Of a DNA stretch of 64,000 nt, positions 10,815 to 24,096 are shown piece by piece. Source of the stretch: Vermamoeba vermiformis (lineage: Eukaryota; Tubulinea; Echinamoebida); the NCBI GenBank assembly GCA_045837725.1, contig JBEWZL010000232.1, positions 62,001 to 126,000 on the forward strand. Direction: 5' to 3'. Numbering within the stretch: position 1 is the stretch's first letter; each line of letters begins with the position of its first letter. The notes under the pieces were generated by a model. The model saw only the letters and a list, made by a program, of their open reading frames with translations. It searched no databases and had not been told where the DNA came from. The translations under genes were made by a program, and so were the position numbers.

Positions 10815-12875
10815 TCACTTTTTCAAAGCATTTTTTTCGATCCAATGAATAACCGCCCAATTATAGATTATCTTTGCCAATGTTAAAGTTTCTTGCGGGT
10901 TCCAAGGACATCCGTTTTCAACCGCGTACTCGAGACAGGGTAGTATGCCCTCTGTTGGACCATACGCCTTGAGTCCAGCGATAATGGTGTCTTCGGCCCA
11001 AGGTGCTCCGTTCTCGTGCGCGTACTTCAACATGTCCTCTGTGCCGCGACCTAAAAGCTTCGTGCACGAATCGCTAAGCCACGGGAGGCCTTTCTCGTGC
11101 ACTATTTTCAATACCGCGAGTGAGCCGAAAGACAGTGCCGCGTTCATTGTTTTGTAGTCCACAGGGCCTGTTCATTCGTTAGCGCCCGGGCAAAAAAAAA
11201 ATCACGTGTGTCGTTGTTTCGCAACTTACAATTGTTTGCAAAAGCGTATTGAAGACAATCAATTTTGCAACCCTGTGCAGCAGACTCGCACGTGCTTTCA
11301 TCCCACGGACACTTGTTTTCATGAAGAAACTTCAGTCCTATTAGATTACCACTTTGAGCGGCGTGTGCGGTCGTACGGACATCCCACGCACAACCGTACT
11401 CGCGCAAGTACTTCAAGGTTCCAAATAAATTCGTGTTGGAGTAATGATTGAAGACCAATTTGGTGATGATATCTCTTGGCCAGGGTGCGCCATGTTCCAT
11501 CAGGTACTTCAAGCAGTCAACGTGACCACGGTGCCCGGCACAGAGGGTGGCTTCGTTCGTGGGGCCTAGATAGGGATGTACGTAAGAATCATGCGATCAG
11601 ACAAGTCATTATAGGTTACCATAGTTGTATCCAAATCCGTAACGAAGCCACTTGTTTTGCGCTTGCTCGCCAAAAGGACAGCCGTTGTCGAGCAAGAATT
11701 TGAGTGCGTCAAAACAACCTTTGCTGGCAGCTTCTTTAATCGCGCCCCCATCCCAAGGACCTATCATATGTCGACCGTTAGTCAAACCGATCCTCACTTG
11801 ACACGTGTCATACATCCAATGTGTCAAAGTGTCACTTACATCCTCTCGCTCTCAACTCTTGCATTAACTCCACGTCGTTCATTTTTGCGACAGTTTGCAT
11901 CAATTCTTCGCTCATTGGAGCGCCGTGGTCGATGGCAAGCTTGACGTAGTTGAAGTGACCTTTCGTTGCGGCTGTCAAACAGACCAAATGATCGGTCAAT
12001 CCAAACCCTTTGTTGATATAGTACCGCAAGATCTCGACATTTCCGCATAGCGCTGAGCCAATGATGTTCTTTTGTTCCAAAGGAGTGTATTGCTCGATGT
12101 ACTTGACCATCTCAAGACTTCCTGACTTTGTCGCATCAAGCCCAATGTCGCTATAAGCTCGAAGATAAACGTCTAAAATATTAAGTTAGTTTGTCATTAT
12201 AATGGAAAGTTACAGCAGGCTTACAGTTCTGAAGATATTTGACCAAATCCACTCGTCCTGAACTAATTGCATGCATCATCGTCGTATCGACTGGTATAAT
12301 TCCCTTTCCGATCAAATATTCAACCACGTGCAACTGTCCTCTTTGCGCTGCGTCGTCAATAAGCCCGGGGCACAGTTTACATCTGTGATCCAAGAGCACT
12401 TTCAAGCAATCTAAGTGGCCGTTTTGAGATACAACAGTAGTGGCTTCTGTTGCCAAATACAAGCGGTTTTCAAGAGCGTATTTTAAGAGCGATGTATAAC
12501 CATAGTAACAGAGAAAAGCTGCTAAACCTCGTTGACCATACGGATGCGGCGTTTGTAGGGGCATCTTTTTGACCAGTTTGTTAAATTCCTTTGATAATGT
12601 TGCGAATACTTTGCGAATTGCCGTTATTGAAGCCAATTGAAACTGATCTGGCTCGCGGCAAAAATTAAAGATGATTTCCCAGACTTCCGCCGGTTGCTTA
12701 ATTAAATAAATAAGTAAATATTATTAATGTGTGGCCATAAGTACTGCCATAATTATTACACCGCTTAATTTTTCAAATGAAAATACGTTCTACTGTTCCA
12801 ACAAAATTCTTTAATTAGATGTCATCGGATTACCTTCAATAAGCGTTGCTCCTCGTCTATAAATAATAAGGACAT
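10815..12875 (-). CDS. F-box-like / ankyrin-repeat protein C (tandem paralogue)
   Basis: First exon MSLLFIDEEQRLLK (ATG at 12875), then QPAEVWEIIFNFCREPDQF, then ankyrin repeats in exons about 12636-12225, 12110-11832, 11760-11609, 11570-11230 and 11162-10815. Repeats include LIGLKFLHENKCPWDEST and MLKYAHENGAPWAEDT. The C-terminus is IHWIEKNALKK. Exon borders and the G-C-K junctions match genes A and B, so the set arose by tandem duplication. Sequence divergence is substantial, so the duplications are not very recent. Function is unknown; a ligase adaptor or scaffold is inference from the F-box-like start. Confidence 0.8.
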
Positions 12876-13556
12876 GCTTTGTATGATTTAATTAGAGCTA
12901 CTGATTGTGAGACGATTAATAGTGGATTCTTCGTGAGACGATAGCCCACAAACTGCGAGAAGGTCCATGCAAATGCATTGCCGTATCGATAGTTATGGTC
13001 TTGATTGGATGTAGTGTAAGTGTACAAAAAGAATCGACTCAAGTGAGTAGTGGTCGTGGTGTTGTTAGCAAGAAATATTTGTTATTTTTCAGTACCTTCG
13101 TTGGGACCACCAGCGCACATCATCTCTAATAAACTATCAAATATTATCGTCTTAACGACTAATGGAGCTGCATCCGGATAGAGTTTATGGCCGCGATCAG
13201 GATCCTAATCATTCTAAAAAAAAAACATTGGTACGAGCGAAGAATAATTATAATTATAATTATGCACCTTAAATTAGAATTCAGAATCCAACTTGCAAAT
13301 TACCAAGTTTAGGCCGAATTTTATCTGAACTTTTAAAGCAAATTTTCATAATCATAAAAAAATCTACGGATGAAAGTCCCTCCGTGCTATATTCGCGTTA
13401 TTGTCCTTTTCTAGCCACGTACCCAAATTTAATTTTTTTCTTTTTATGGAAACCAAATCTTATTTTTTTTGCCTCGCGAGGATCCATTTCAAACTCCAAA
13501 CCGTTGAATTCAACCACAAATCAAGAACTTATCTCTATCCTTTCTTCAGATCTTAA
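12876..13556. other. Divergent intergenic region between ankyrin gene C and the 13.5-kb gene
   Basis: About 680 AT-rich bases between two divergent genes, so it should hold both promoters. It includes an AAAAAAAAA run near 13218 and a CT/T-rich stretch just before the ATG at 13557. No coding or RNA feature was recognised. Confidence 0.5.
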
Positions 13557-14667
13557 ATGGCGACAAAAGTAACTACGACGAAACTAATGGCTACATCCGC
13601 CTCGACTAAGTATGTTTCGATTACCCTCTAATGGTAGCCTTAAGTGGTTATATAGCTATCGAAATTCGAATTTTCCAATTTATACGCAAGAAGCCACACT
13701 GCGATTTTGACACGCAGGATCAAGTCAGTTATAAAATACTAAAAATAGAGCTTCTAGGTCAACCCGGCCTCCACAAGACAACTACTACTCTTATGCCATG
13801 ATGTTACTCATGAAAAGCCAGCTTGGCAAAAATACGGATGGTGAGATCCAACCGAAGAAATTCTTTCATATAAACGAAAAATTAATGTGCTTATCATTTA
13901 GAGGACTTCATGGGCAAGTTTATTGCGGTACTTAAGATGGCTCCCAAGGATAAGACAAAGATGCCCTCATCTGAAGATACAAACATGAAATTCTCCAAGG
14001 AAACGATCCGCGAGTTTGAAACTCGTTACGCGTAAGCACGTGGAGCTCGAATTAGGCTCTATTACGTTACTACAACTATGATTATTAGTGACATCGTACC
14101 TCTTGGACCCAACACTAATATAACGCTGAGCAACACGATGACACGCCGCATGGCCCTTTTCCTGAAACTTTATTTAAAGGGCGCTAAAAACGTCAAACTG
14201 CCTTCGATCTCTTCATACTGTTGTACGTCTATATGCCCATTAGTAACCAAAAGCGTTTAACAGTATTCTATTTTTAGGTTTCAAGATGCGTGGAGAGCAT
14301 TACGCCGTCGAAAAGACTGGACTTCTCATTTATGTAAGCAAGCCGAATAGATTACAGTTTCGATATAGTCTAGAACTAATTTTATTCTTATCAGATCGAC
14401 AAGTCGATGCTGATTGCCAAGGTAACGCGCGTCATTTCGGTGGATGTGTTGACCTTTACGAGCGATGACCAGCCCGATAACGAAGCTACCTCGCATACGT
14501 TCATGTTCGCCTTAATGGCACCGTTACGCAACCGCAAGTTCGAAGCTGAACAGGTCTATCCGCTCGGCTGGTACGCTCCTATTGTTCGCCCAGTTGAATT
14601 TGAAGAGCATGAAGGCGAATGGTACTCCGCTGGCTACAACATTCCGAGCGACCTTGATCATGAATAA
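13557..14667 (+). CDS. Unrecognised protein, tandem paralogue 1
   Basis: Exons join in phase from MATKVTTTKLMATSAST to the TAA at 14665-14667, giving about 270 residues. Visible blocks are PPQDNYYSYAMMLLMKSQL, ETIREFETRYADIVPLGPN, ITLSNTMTRRMALFLKLYL, EKTGLLIYIDKSMLIAKVTR and QVYPLGWYAPIVRPVEF. A basic, Ser/Thr-rich N-terminus precedes a globular, mixed alpha/beta body. There is no signal peptide or membrane segment. I do not recognise the family. The next gene downstream has the same exon plan and blocks. The copies share a near-identical patch spanning an intron (14032-14088 here), although the exon just before it has diverged strongly. Confidence 0.7.
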
Positions 14668-14972
14668 TGGCATCTTTATCCAAGGCTGTTTTACTTTGTT
14701 TATTGATACAAATTGTACGCATTCTGCATATAAGTCAATTTATATAAAAATATTTCGTTAAGTCCAGAATTGAATTATGACATTCATACCACGCGTTAAG
14801 TAGATTCTTGGATAGCCTCCCAAAGATCTATAAATTAACTAACCCTTATTTAGACTTAGAATTTTGAACCTCGCTTACATTTGGATAAAACAAGCTGCCA
14901 AAAGAGTCGATTTCAATTTCCTTCAACTAACTGAAAGCCACGACAGAGGTTACAAGACTATAGTAAGTTCCG
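14668..14972. other. Short spacer between the two paralogues
   Basis: About 300 bases. AT-rich, with no independent gene. The first part is the 3' end of copy 1 and the rest the promoter of copy 2. A reading frame open through here from 14864 only runs into copy 2's second exon by crossing its first intron. Confidence 0.5.
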
Positions 14973-16176
14973 ATGTCCTCCAAGATCAAGCGAAGAAATG
15001 CCAAGCAAAAGGGATCTGCATCTGGCAATGCGTAAGTTGCCAAGCTAAAATCTTCTTTTTGTTGACGCTTTTTGAAGTCAGCGACCTGTCGCCGCTCAGT
15101 CCGGGCCGGCTTGGCCAAGCCGTATGTATTACTAATAACCAAAATAAGGACGCTATTGATCTTCAATTTCATAGAGCCAGAACAAGTCCAGCAGAAGTAC
15201 CCAACCGCGATCCATCGTTTCTTCCCAAATATAACCATAGTTCCAAATATAGGGTTTCAGGTCCGCAGGATAATTATTGGTCTTATGCGTTAATGTTGCT
15301 TATGAAGGCTCAGTTGCGCCAGATCATGGATAGTAAGTGGACATCCGTTAGTTTTATTGCTACTAACATTAACACCGTCAGGCGACTTCGTGGGCAAGCT
15401 TCTTCCACTTATTCATATGACGCCAGAAGACCCAAGAAGACGCCTAAGACCTGAAGACGTAGATAGCGCATTCTCCGCCGAAACGATCCGCGATTTTGAA
15501 ACTCGTTACGCGTAAGCACTTGGAGCTCGAATTAGCCTCTATTACGTTACTAGAATTATTACTATTAGTGAAATCGTACCTCTTGGACCCAACAACACTA
15601 ATATAACGCTGAGCAACATGATGACACGCTGCATCGAATTGTTCCTGAAGCTGCACTTGAAAGGCATCAAAAGTGCCAAACCAATGTCGATCTCTGCATT
15701 CAGTGGTACGGCGAGTGACGTGCAATAACTTGATTCTCAATACCGCAGTTACTAATTGGTTTGTCGTTAGCATTTTTGGCACGTGGTGAGCGATACAAGT
15801 GCAACGAGACTGGACTTCTATTTTACGTAAATCGATCTTAGATTCCATTTTCTAATGAGAGCTAGTACTAATATGAATTAATTAGATGGATAAGGAAGTT
15901 ATAGTAGGCAAAATTACCCGCGTCTTGTCCGTGGATGTCTTGACTTTCGAGGACGACTTCCAACAAGAAGAAGATGGCGAGCACCATACGTTCCACTTCA
16001 TGCTTTTGAAACCACTGCGCGACGGCCAGTTTGAAGCTGAAGAGATCTACCCGCTCGGCTGGTACGCGTCCATCATTCGGCCTGTTGACTTCGATGAGAA
16101 TGATGGAGTGTGGTGCACTTACGCGTACGATATTAAATGCGACCTCGACAACGACGTATTGTCAGACAGCGAGTAA
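14973..16176 (+). CDS. Unrecognised protein, tandem paralogue 2
   Basis: The start is MSSKIKRRNAKQKGSASGNA, with a donor GTAAGTT directly after. The second exon runs to QDNYWSYALMLLMKAQLRQ. Later exons give DFVGKLLPLIHMTPEDP, ETIRDFETRYAEIVPLGPN, NETGLLFYMDKEVIVGKITR and EIYPLGWYASIIRPVDF. The stop TAA is at 16174-16176 after an acidic tail (DLDNDVLSDSE). The very basic N-terminus and acidic C-terminus would suit a nuclear or nucleic-acid-linked protein, but this is inference. All splice junctions found in copy 1 are kept. No recognisable domain. Confidence 0.7.
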
Positions 16177-17925
<1,749 letters not shown>

Positions 17926-17963
17926 ACGAAGCTGCTTTGTAACGGCTAGCGCACGAATGCGCT

Positions 17964-17978
17964 AATAAACTGTGTTTT
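17964..17978 (+). terminator. Poly(A) signal with GT-rich element, polyubiquitin gene
   Basis: AATAAACTGTGTTTT lies 39 bases after the stop. The identical 15 bases occur after the acyl-CoA synthetase gene (37859-37873), so it looks like a strong 3'-end signal of highly expressed genes in this organism. Confidence 0.6.
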
Positions 17979-18114
17979 ACTCTAATAATTGTCTCTTTTA
18001 TTGCAAGCACAACTAAGTGCTAATCAGGTGGTATATCAAGCACGTTGCGATACTTTTATTGGTGGCGTAAGTACAATTACGGTAAAGTAACTCCATCCAT
18101 GGATGTGGGATCCA

Positions 18115-18677
18115 TTAATTAGTTTTCTTCTTGGTCACAGCTGCGGCCTTATTGTTCACTGTAGCTCGTGCCGATCTATGCAATAGAAGTGCGCGAAGTA
18201 AGAAGCCAAACAGCGCCACTGAGGCCGTGATATCGAGTACTGAAAGCAACACATCTCCGAACAGGAGCGAAGTACCGAAAATTAAGCCAAAGACCTCATC
18301 GAAGTTCTTGGCTGACAATACAGCGGATATGAAAGGGCCAATTTGAGGAATAACCGCGTTAACTACGAACCCTGGCAAATCTGATCGCCACTGTAGTTGC
18401 GCGATTGCAGCCACAGTTCCTCCAGCAACTAAGGTATAATATTAGGCGATTTTGTATCGATTTATTTCAATTTGATAGTGTTGTAGTTCTTACGGATCGT
18501 TGTAACCTTGATCCAGCGGCCAGATGAGGCAGATATAATGGCTAATATGGCCACAAAGGACTTCCATGCTGATAAAATTATGGATTCGGATGCTCCCAAG
18601 ACCACAATAAACGCGACCAGCGTTAGGTGGATCACAAGAGCAAATATTGAGATGAATAGCAGAGATTTTGATAGCAT
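18115..18677 (-). CDS. Small four-helix membrane protein
   Basis: Two exons (18677-18494 and 18428-18115) join in phase to about 165 residues. Hydrophobic segments: LLFISIFALVIHLTLVAFIV near the N-terminus, WKSFVAILAIISAS, then VFGLIFGTSLLFGDVLLSVL and ITASVALFGFLLRALLL. The C-terminus is basic (NNKAAAVTKKKTN), including a final KKxTN-type dilysine-like ending that could hold it in the early secretory pathway (inference). I do not recognise the family. The layout resembles small tetraspan ER or peroxisomal proteins. Its stop is about 190 bases from that of the convergent polyubiquitin gene. Confidence 0.6.
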
Positions 18678-18960
18678 CGTTTGACTGCTTGTGCTACGCG
18701 ATTGAATTGAAACGCTTAATCTTGCGAAGATGAACCCAGAAATTTATGTGCTTTCCGAAGATTTTTTGTGGGACTTAAGGTGATTAGAAAGTCAAAAACC
18801 TTCCGTGGAGTCGCTCAAAAGAGGGATTTCAAACACAACAAGGCTCGTTCACTATTTTTGGAAGGAAAAGACACTTGGCGGGGTCGAGAAGGAGATGCGG
18901 GGTACAGCAATAGATAATTTTATTAAAAATAAATAACAGCACAACTATCCGACATCGTTG

Positions 18961-21900
18961 TTAACATTTACATTTCGGATCAGGAATAGCGCCCGGGCCA
19001 GGGTTCTCAGGATCCAGTACAATTGCTTGACCCTTCAGATTGCTATTGATATTCGTACCAGCGTATGTATTGGTATCAACATTAGGTGTTCCGTGGTCGA
19101 GCATAGTCTGGTAGATATCTAATAACAAACAACGTTAGAAAAACAGTTCGGATTTCGCTTATGAAAAATAATTAAGGCTAGAGCGGATCTGAAGTGGATG
19201 GAAATATAGAAATAAATATGTATGAGACAATAGTGTACCTTTTAGTGTCATTTGGAAGGCGCGAGTAACGTTTGTAGAATCCAAAGCGGATGTTTCCAAA
19301 AAACTCATTTCATGGCGCTTAGCAAAGTCAGTAGCCTCCTCAACGGTGACTTGGCGTGCAGTGCTCAAGTCACATTTGTTGCCCAGCAAGACGAGCACGC
19401 AATGAGGGTTCGATGAAAAAGTCTTAATTTCTCGAATCCAGCTGTCCACTCGCCTGTATGAGTTTCTGTTGGTAATGTCGTATACGACGATAGCACCCAT
19501 AGCTCCTCGGTAGTATCTGTATTGAAATTTCCTGTTAGTAACGCTGCACTAAAAAATTCAAGCAAGATCCATAAAACTTACTGTCGTGTAACGGCTTTGT
19601 ATCGCTCTTGACCAGCTAATAGATGCAAAGTATATTAGTATATGTTCATATTGCCGTATTGTAAATATAATTTGGTGCGTCTGAGCGCAATTTTTACATC
19701 GGATCCATGAAGCTAAAATTCTCCAGTACGAAAACTTACCAGTATCCCACAACTGCACTTTAATGACCTTATCTTTAACTTCGTAGTTCTTAATAGCAAA
19801 TTCGATACCAATAGTCGCGGTAGTATCTGATTTGAATTCGTTGCGCATGAATCTAGTGAACAGATTCGTTTTGCCGACTCCAGATTCGCCAATAAGAATT
19901 ACTTTGAAGAGCATGTTGTGAGTAACATCTTCTGAGACCTCTGTTTCGGCCGAGAACTAAAAACAAACTCGAGTTAGGCCACATCCGCATCCGTTGTTAC
20001 AAAACTCAAATTAACTAAGGTTATTTCAATATCAAATTTGATAAATCGTATTAAAATATCATTAATAATAAATACAATAAATTACTTACAAGTTCAGGTA
20101 CTCGTCGAACAAAGTCCAACTTGATGCGGACGCAAGGCGACAAACCAGAAGGTCGTTTCTTTGAGCGCTTTTCGACCTTGTACCACTGATCGACAGTAGC
20201 ACCGTCATTGACATTAGACAATGGCACTGCTGCTTTGCCCAAGAACTTGGGTCCTTTTTTCAGATTCGCGTAAACTCCGACAAATAGCCGCGAAGCGTGC
20301 AAATCGTTTGTCTCACTATAATTACGATATGTTAGTGTAATGAATATAAAGCATATGATAGCACTATGCTTACAATTCGTAAGACTCTTCCCACTTTGGA
20401 TTAGTTGACTTCTTGTAAGTACCGCTCGTCTTTTGTTCTTTTTCAAAAATGCATTTGCAGAAGAAATCTCCTTCTTTGGCCATCAGTTCTTTAGCCTCGA
20501 CGACTAATAAAAAAAGTAAGGTTAAATCATCGTTTGCAAGCAAAGTTCAAGTTCGATCCGGGTTAAACTTACTGTCGACCTTTAACTTGCCCTTGATCGG
20601 TCGCTTAGATGCTTTCTATAATATTATAGTGGTTAGTATGATACATTATAATTGTATTAAGTTAGGATTCATTTTTAATGAACAACTGATCCGATCGGAT
20701 CACGTGATCTTGAACACAAAATTTCATTCACTAGTTATTATATCGTTATGATAAGCATAGAATACGTACCGGCTTGGGACCCATATCATCTTCGCGCATG
20801 CTTTGCTCGTCATCGGGGTCATCATCGTCGTCGTCATCATTGTTGTTATGACTGCCCGATCTGTCTCGTCCAGATCGACCACGTGCAGAGCCAGGACGAT
20901 AACCATCGGCGTATTGGAACGTGACCTTGACTTGAATATCGCCTGTAATGTCGTTGCTGGCTTTCTTCTTTTGCAAAGGTAGCCACTTGAAGAACTCACG
21001 TTCACCTGCAATATCTGACAGGGGAATAGCAACAATACCCTAGTCATCGCGGATGGATTAGTTTAAATGGTATTATAATATGCATAACGATCGTAGTAAA
21101 GGGAGTGATGTCGTACCAGAAATTCATTGCCTTTCTTCGTTCGATCCAAAATCGTGATGCGAAGTTTGGCGTTTTCACTGTACACCTTACTGTTATTGAA
21201 AATACATTAGTAATTGAACACTATAGATCGTTATACTGGTGTGACTTACAAGTCGAAAGGCTCGTTCCATTCAGGATTGACATTCTCTTTGATGACGTTG
21301 GTTTCAAACTGTTGGCCTTGCAGTTGCAGTTCACAGAACGGGTCCGCTTGTCGTGATTTGTGCAGTGTGGTCAAGTTGCGTGCTTGGAGGACTGAGAATA
21401 AGGGTTAGATTTCAGCGTTCATGAACGGCGTTAATCTGACGTACCATCCACGTGCATGTCGCCGATAGGGTCCTTGCTGGCGTATTCTTCGGGGTCATCG
21501 TCTGACTCGTCAATGGGCTCGGCATAAGGCTCAAACTTCAAGCGCAAAAGAACCTTGCCGCAAGTCTCGCCCTTGTCCTTCTTAGGGAAGAGATCGTACC
21601 ACTTCTTGACTTCCTTATTTGGTTCTAAATCATCGTTCTCGACCTTAGCCCTCGCCAAGAGGTTGTCTGACTTCTCTTTGTCCTTGTAGATTTCAACTTT
21701 GAATGTTGATTTCAAGTCTTTCACAGTACTATTGCGAACATTAGTAATGTACCAATCCTAAGAGTTATATATGAAGTACTTACAATACAAAGTTGTCCTT
21801 GAAGCGAGGAATCTTCGAGGCATTAACCGGGTCCGTGACAATGTTTTGTTTCTCAAAGTTGCACACTGCAACCATCTGCTTGGCATCGGCGAGGTCGAAT

Positions 21901-24096
21901 GTGTTGTCGAACTTGCCTTCAACGCCGTACACGTACAATTTACCAACTGTCACGCTCTTCACGGCGTTCTTGATGACTTTGAATGGCTGCACAGCACCTC
22001 CTTTCCTAAAGATTGCATTGTCGTTAGAATCAAGGCCATGAACGTGCTCGTGTCACGTGACACAATGAAATAAGTCCACTTACTTTTTTCTGCGTCGTCG
22101 ACCACCATCACCGTCTTCACTGTCTTCCATTTCAGTGGCGCTTTCGCTGATGGAATCATCGTCATCGTCATCACCTGAACCACGCATTGAACGACGAGAG
22201 GAACTTCTGCGCTTCAGTCTACGGCCTACAGACACAAGTTAGGAGATAAATAAGTTACGAACATATCATTCGAGCACGTACTGTCACGATCACTGCCGCT
22301 GTCCTCATCGCCACCGTCACGCACACGTGATCGGGACTCGCTCTTGCGCATTCGAGCAGCCTTCAACGGTGCACCAACACTGAATCTGAGACGAATCTCG
22401 GGACTAGCACCCTTCTTCTTGCTCGTCATGGGGTAGTACTTGTCACGTGATTTGCCTTTGATTTCTTTCATCGGCACTGACGCTACTGCCACTTTCTCGT
22501 CTTTGTCGCACAAAGCTACGGTGAACATGCACTCGTCTTCTTTCATCTTGTCGTCGAGTAAGCTACAACACGAACGGTCAGTAGGTGAATTTGAAGGTAC
22601 GATAATGCTGCAGTCAGTACTTACAATTTGTCCTTTGAGTTGAAATTCAAACTTTCTTCTTTGGTCTCAGCTGCATCAGCTTTGAACTTGCCGCTGCCCA
22701 TTTTAATCTTAACATTCGGGTGTTTCAAGCCTGACACGCCTTTCACGTCCAAGACTGAAGCACAATATTCATTAAGCACGTGCATATATAATTTTAGCTA
22801 TCATAACTTACCTTCGAAGTAGAGCGAGTTCTCCATGTCCACCTACGGAAAAATTTTCAGTTAAAAAAGTGTTACTGACCAATCGAAAACTCCATTAAAA
22901 GTGCACGTGTTACTCTCGCAAAAAGTGTAGTGTATAATAGGTCCCTAGTACTATAATACACGGGCATATGCAACGGTGACTTACCTCTTCTGAGCCCTTG
23001 AATGAAGCTCGAATGTGTAACTTGGGATTTCCTTCAGTCTTCTTTGACCGCTTTTCCAATTGAAACCAACCGTCTGTAGTCTTCTTATTTACAATGTCTT
23101 TCACGATAAAGTTGCATTGACCCAAGAACTCGTCTTTTGATCGGTCATAATCGTATACGTGAATTTTGATTTCATCTTCCAAGTTGTCAATATCACTATA
23201 ACGAATTGGTTAGACCGTGAGTATCGCCAATTAATGTAATTAAAGCAAAAATAATGGTCTGAAAGTGTTTGAAAGCGACATAAAATGCGCATAAATAATT
23301 TTGGTTATTTTAGCTACAAATCAATTGTTTTCGCTATTAATGCTATATTATTGTTAAAATATTGCTTGATATTACTATTATGCTTGCATAATATCGTTAG
23401 ATTAGCAAATAATTGAGTCGAAAGTTCGGATAATTTTGTTACTCGTGTTAACAGTGTTTCATAATCGCTAAAATACGTACAAATTAAATGATTCGTTCCA
23501 ACGAGGATTTAAATTCTTTTCAACCACTTTTGTACGGTGTTTTTGATCGCCTAATCGCAATTTAACATAGGGATTTCCTGCGTCTAATGAACAAGGTTAA
23601 AATTGATTATAATCGTATAAAATTAATTATTATAATAATTTAGTGTTTATAGAGTATATTCATGCAAGATTTTGTTAGTTTCTTTGAAAACGAGTATTTG
23701 GAGGTTAATTTGTATTGAAAATTCGAAAAATTGATTGTATTTCAAACGATGCAATTGTAATTTGAGTATCTATATATAATATGGAGTATAATAATGGTAC
23801 TTACTTGCTTTGCAAACCAAGCCGTTTGCTTCAACAACTAAATTGAATAAAAATTAATTTTTTATTGCTCGCGATCTAGTTATTGATAAAAGACTAGCTG
23901 ATTATTGATAAATACATATTATATACGCATAATTTATGGGTTAAATTCGTTAGTAATATCATGCAAAGAATTGCCGAAAGATCGGATTGTCGCGCTCAAA
24001 ATGTATTCAATGAAATTGAGTATCGGCAAGCGACAATATTGTATATATTAATTAATATAATATACGTACTATCTAATTTGATTGTTCCTTGAGCCA
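18961..24096 (-). CDS. Five C2-type domains fused to a C-terminal Rab GTPase
   Basis: About 20 small exons, roughly 1,000 residues. N-terminus MAQGTIKLDIVEANGLV (ATG at 24096) opens C2-1 (NPYVKLRLGDQKHRTK..NPRWNESFNF; loop YDYDRSKDEFLG). C2-2 (VLDVKGVSGLKHPNVKIKMG) is degenerate. An Arg/Ser and Asp-rich linker precedes C2-3 (KLYVYGVEGKFDNTFDL). C2-4 has ADPFCELQLQGQQFETNVIK and NPEWNEPFDL. C2-5 has FCKCIFEKEQKTSG and NPKWEESYEL. The last C2 exon ends RRVPEL at 20090. A 133-base intron (19957-20089) joins it in phase 0 to SAETEVSEDVTHNMLFKVIL, which starts a full Rab: GESGVGKTN, WDTAGQERYKAVTRQYYRG, NKCD, ETSAL. The end is KCKC, a CxC prenylation signal. C2 loops suggest membrane or Ca2+ binding, but most lack a full Asp set. 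A separate Rab gene starting at 19914 is the alternative; the in-frame upstream residues and lack of promoter space argue against it. Confidence 0.78.

Noticed and set aside
10078-10852. Plus-strand frames of 66-94 codons at 10.1-10.85 kb
   Set aside because: No domain, poor codon pattern, and the right end overlaps the ankyrin relic and gene C on the other strand.
14864-15454. A 196-codon plus-strand frame before and within paralogue 2
   Set aside because: It is open only because it reads through introns 1 and 2. The spliced form from the ATG at 14973 matches paralogue 1.
19159-19914. A stand-alone Rab gene starting at MLFKV
   Set aside because: The exon is open upstream in frame with the last C2 exon across a normal intron, and only 133 bases separate them. 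Kept as an alternative in the feature text.
20724-21047. A second minus-strand frame rich in Met/Thr (TMMTTTMMT)
   Set aside because: Frame-shifted reading of the Asp-rich linker (NNNDDDDDDD) of the C2-Rab protein.
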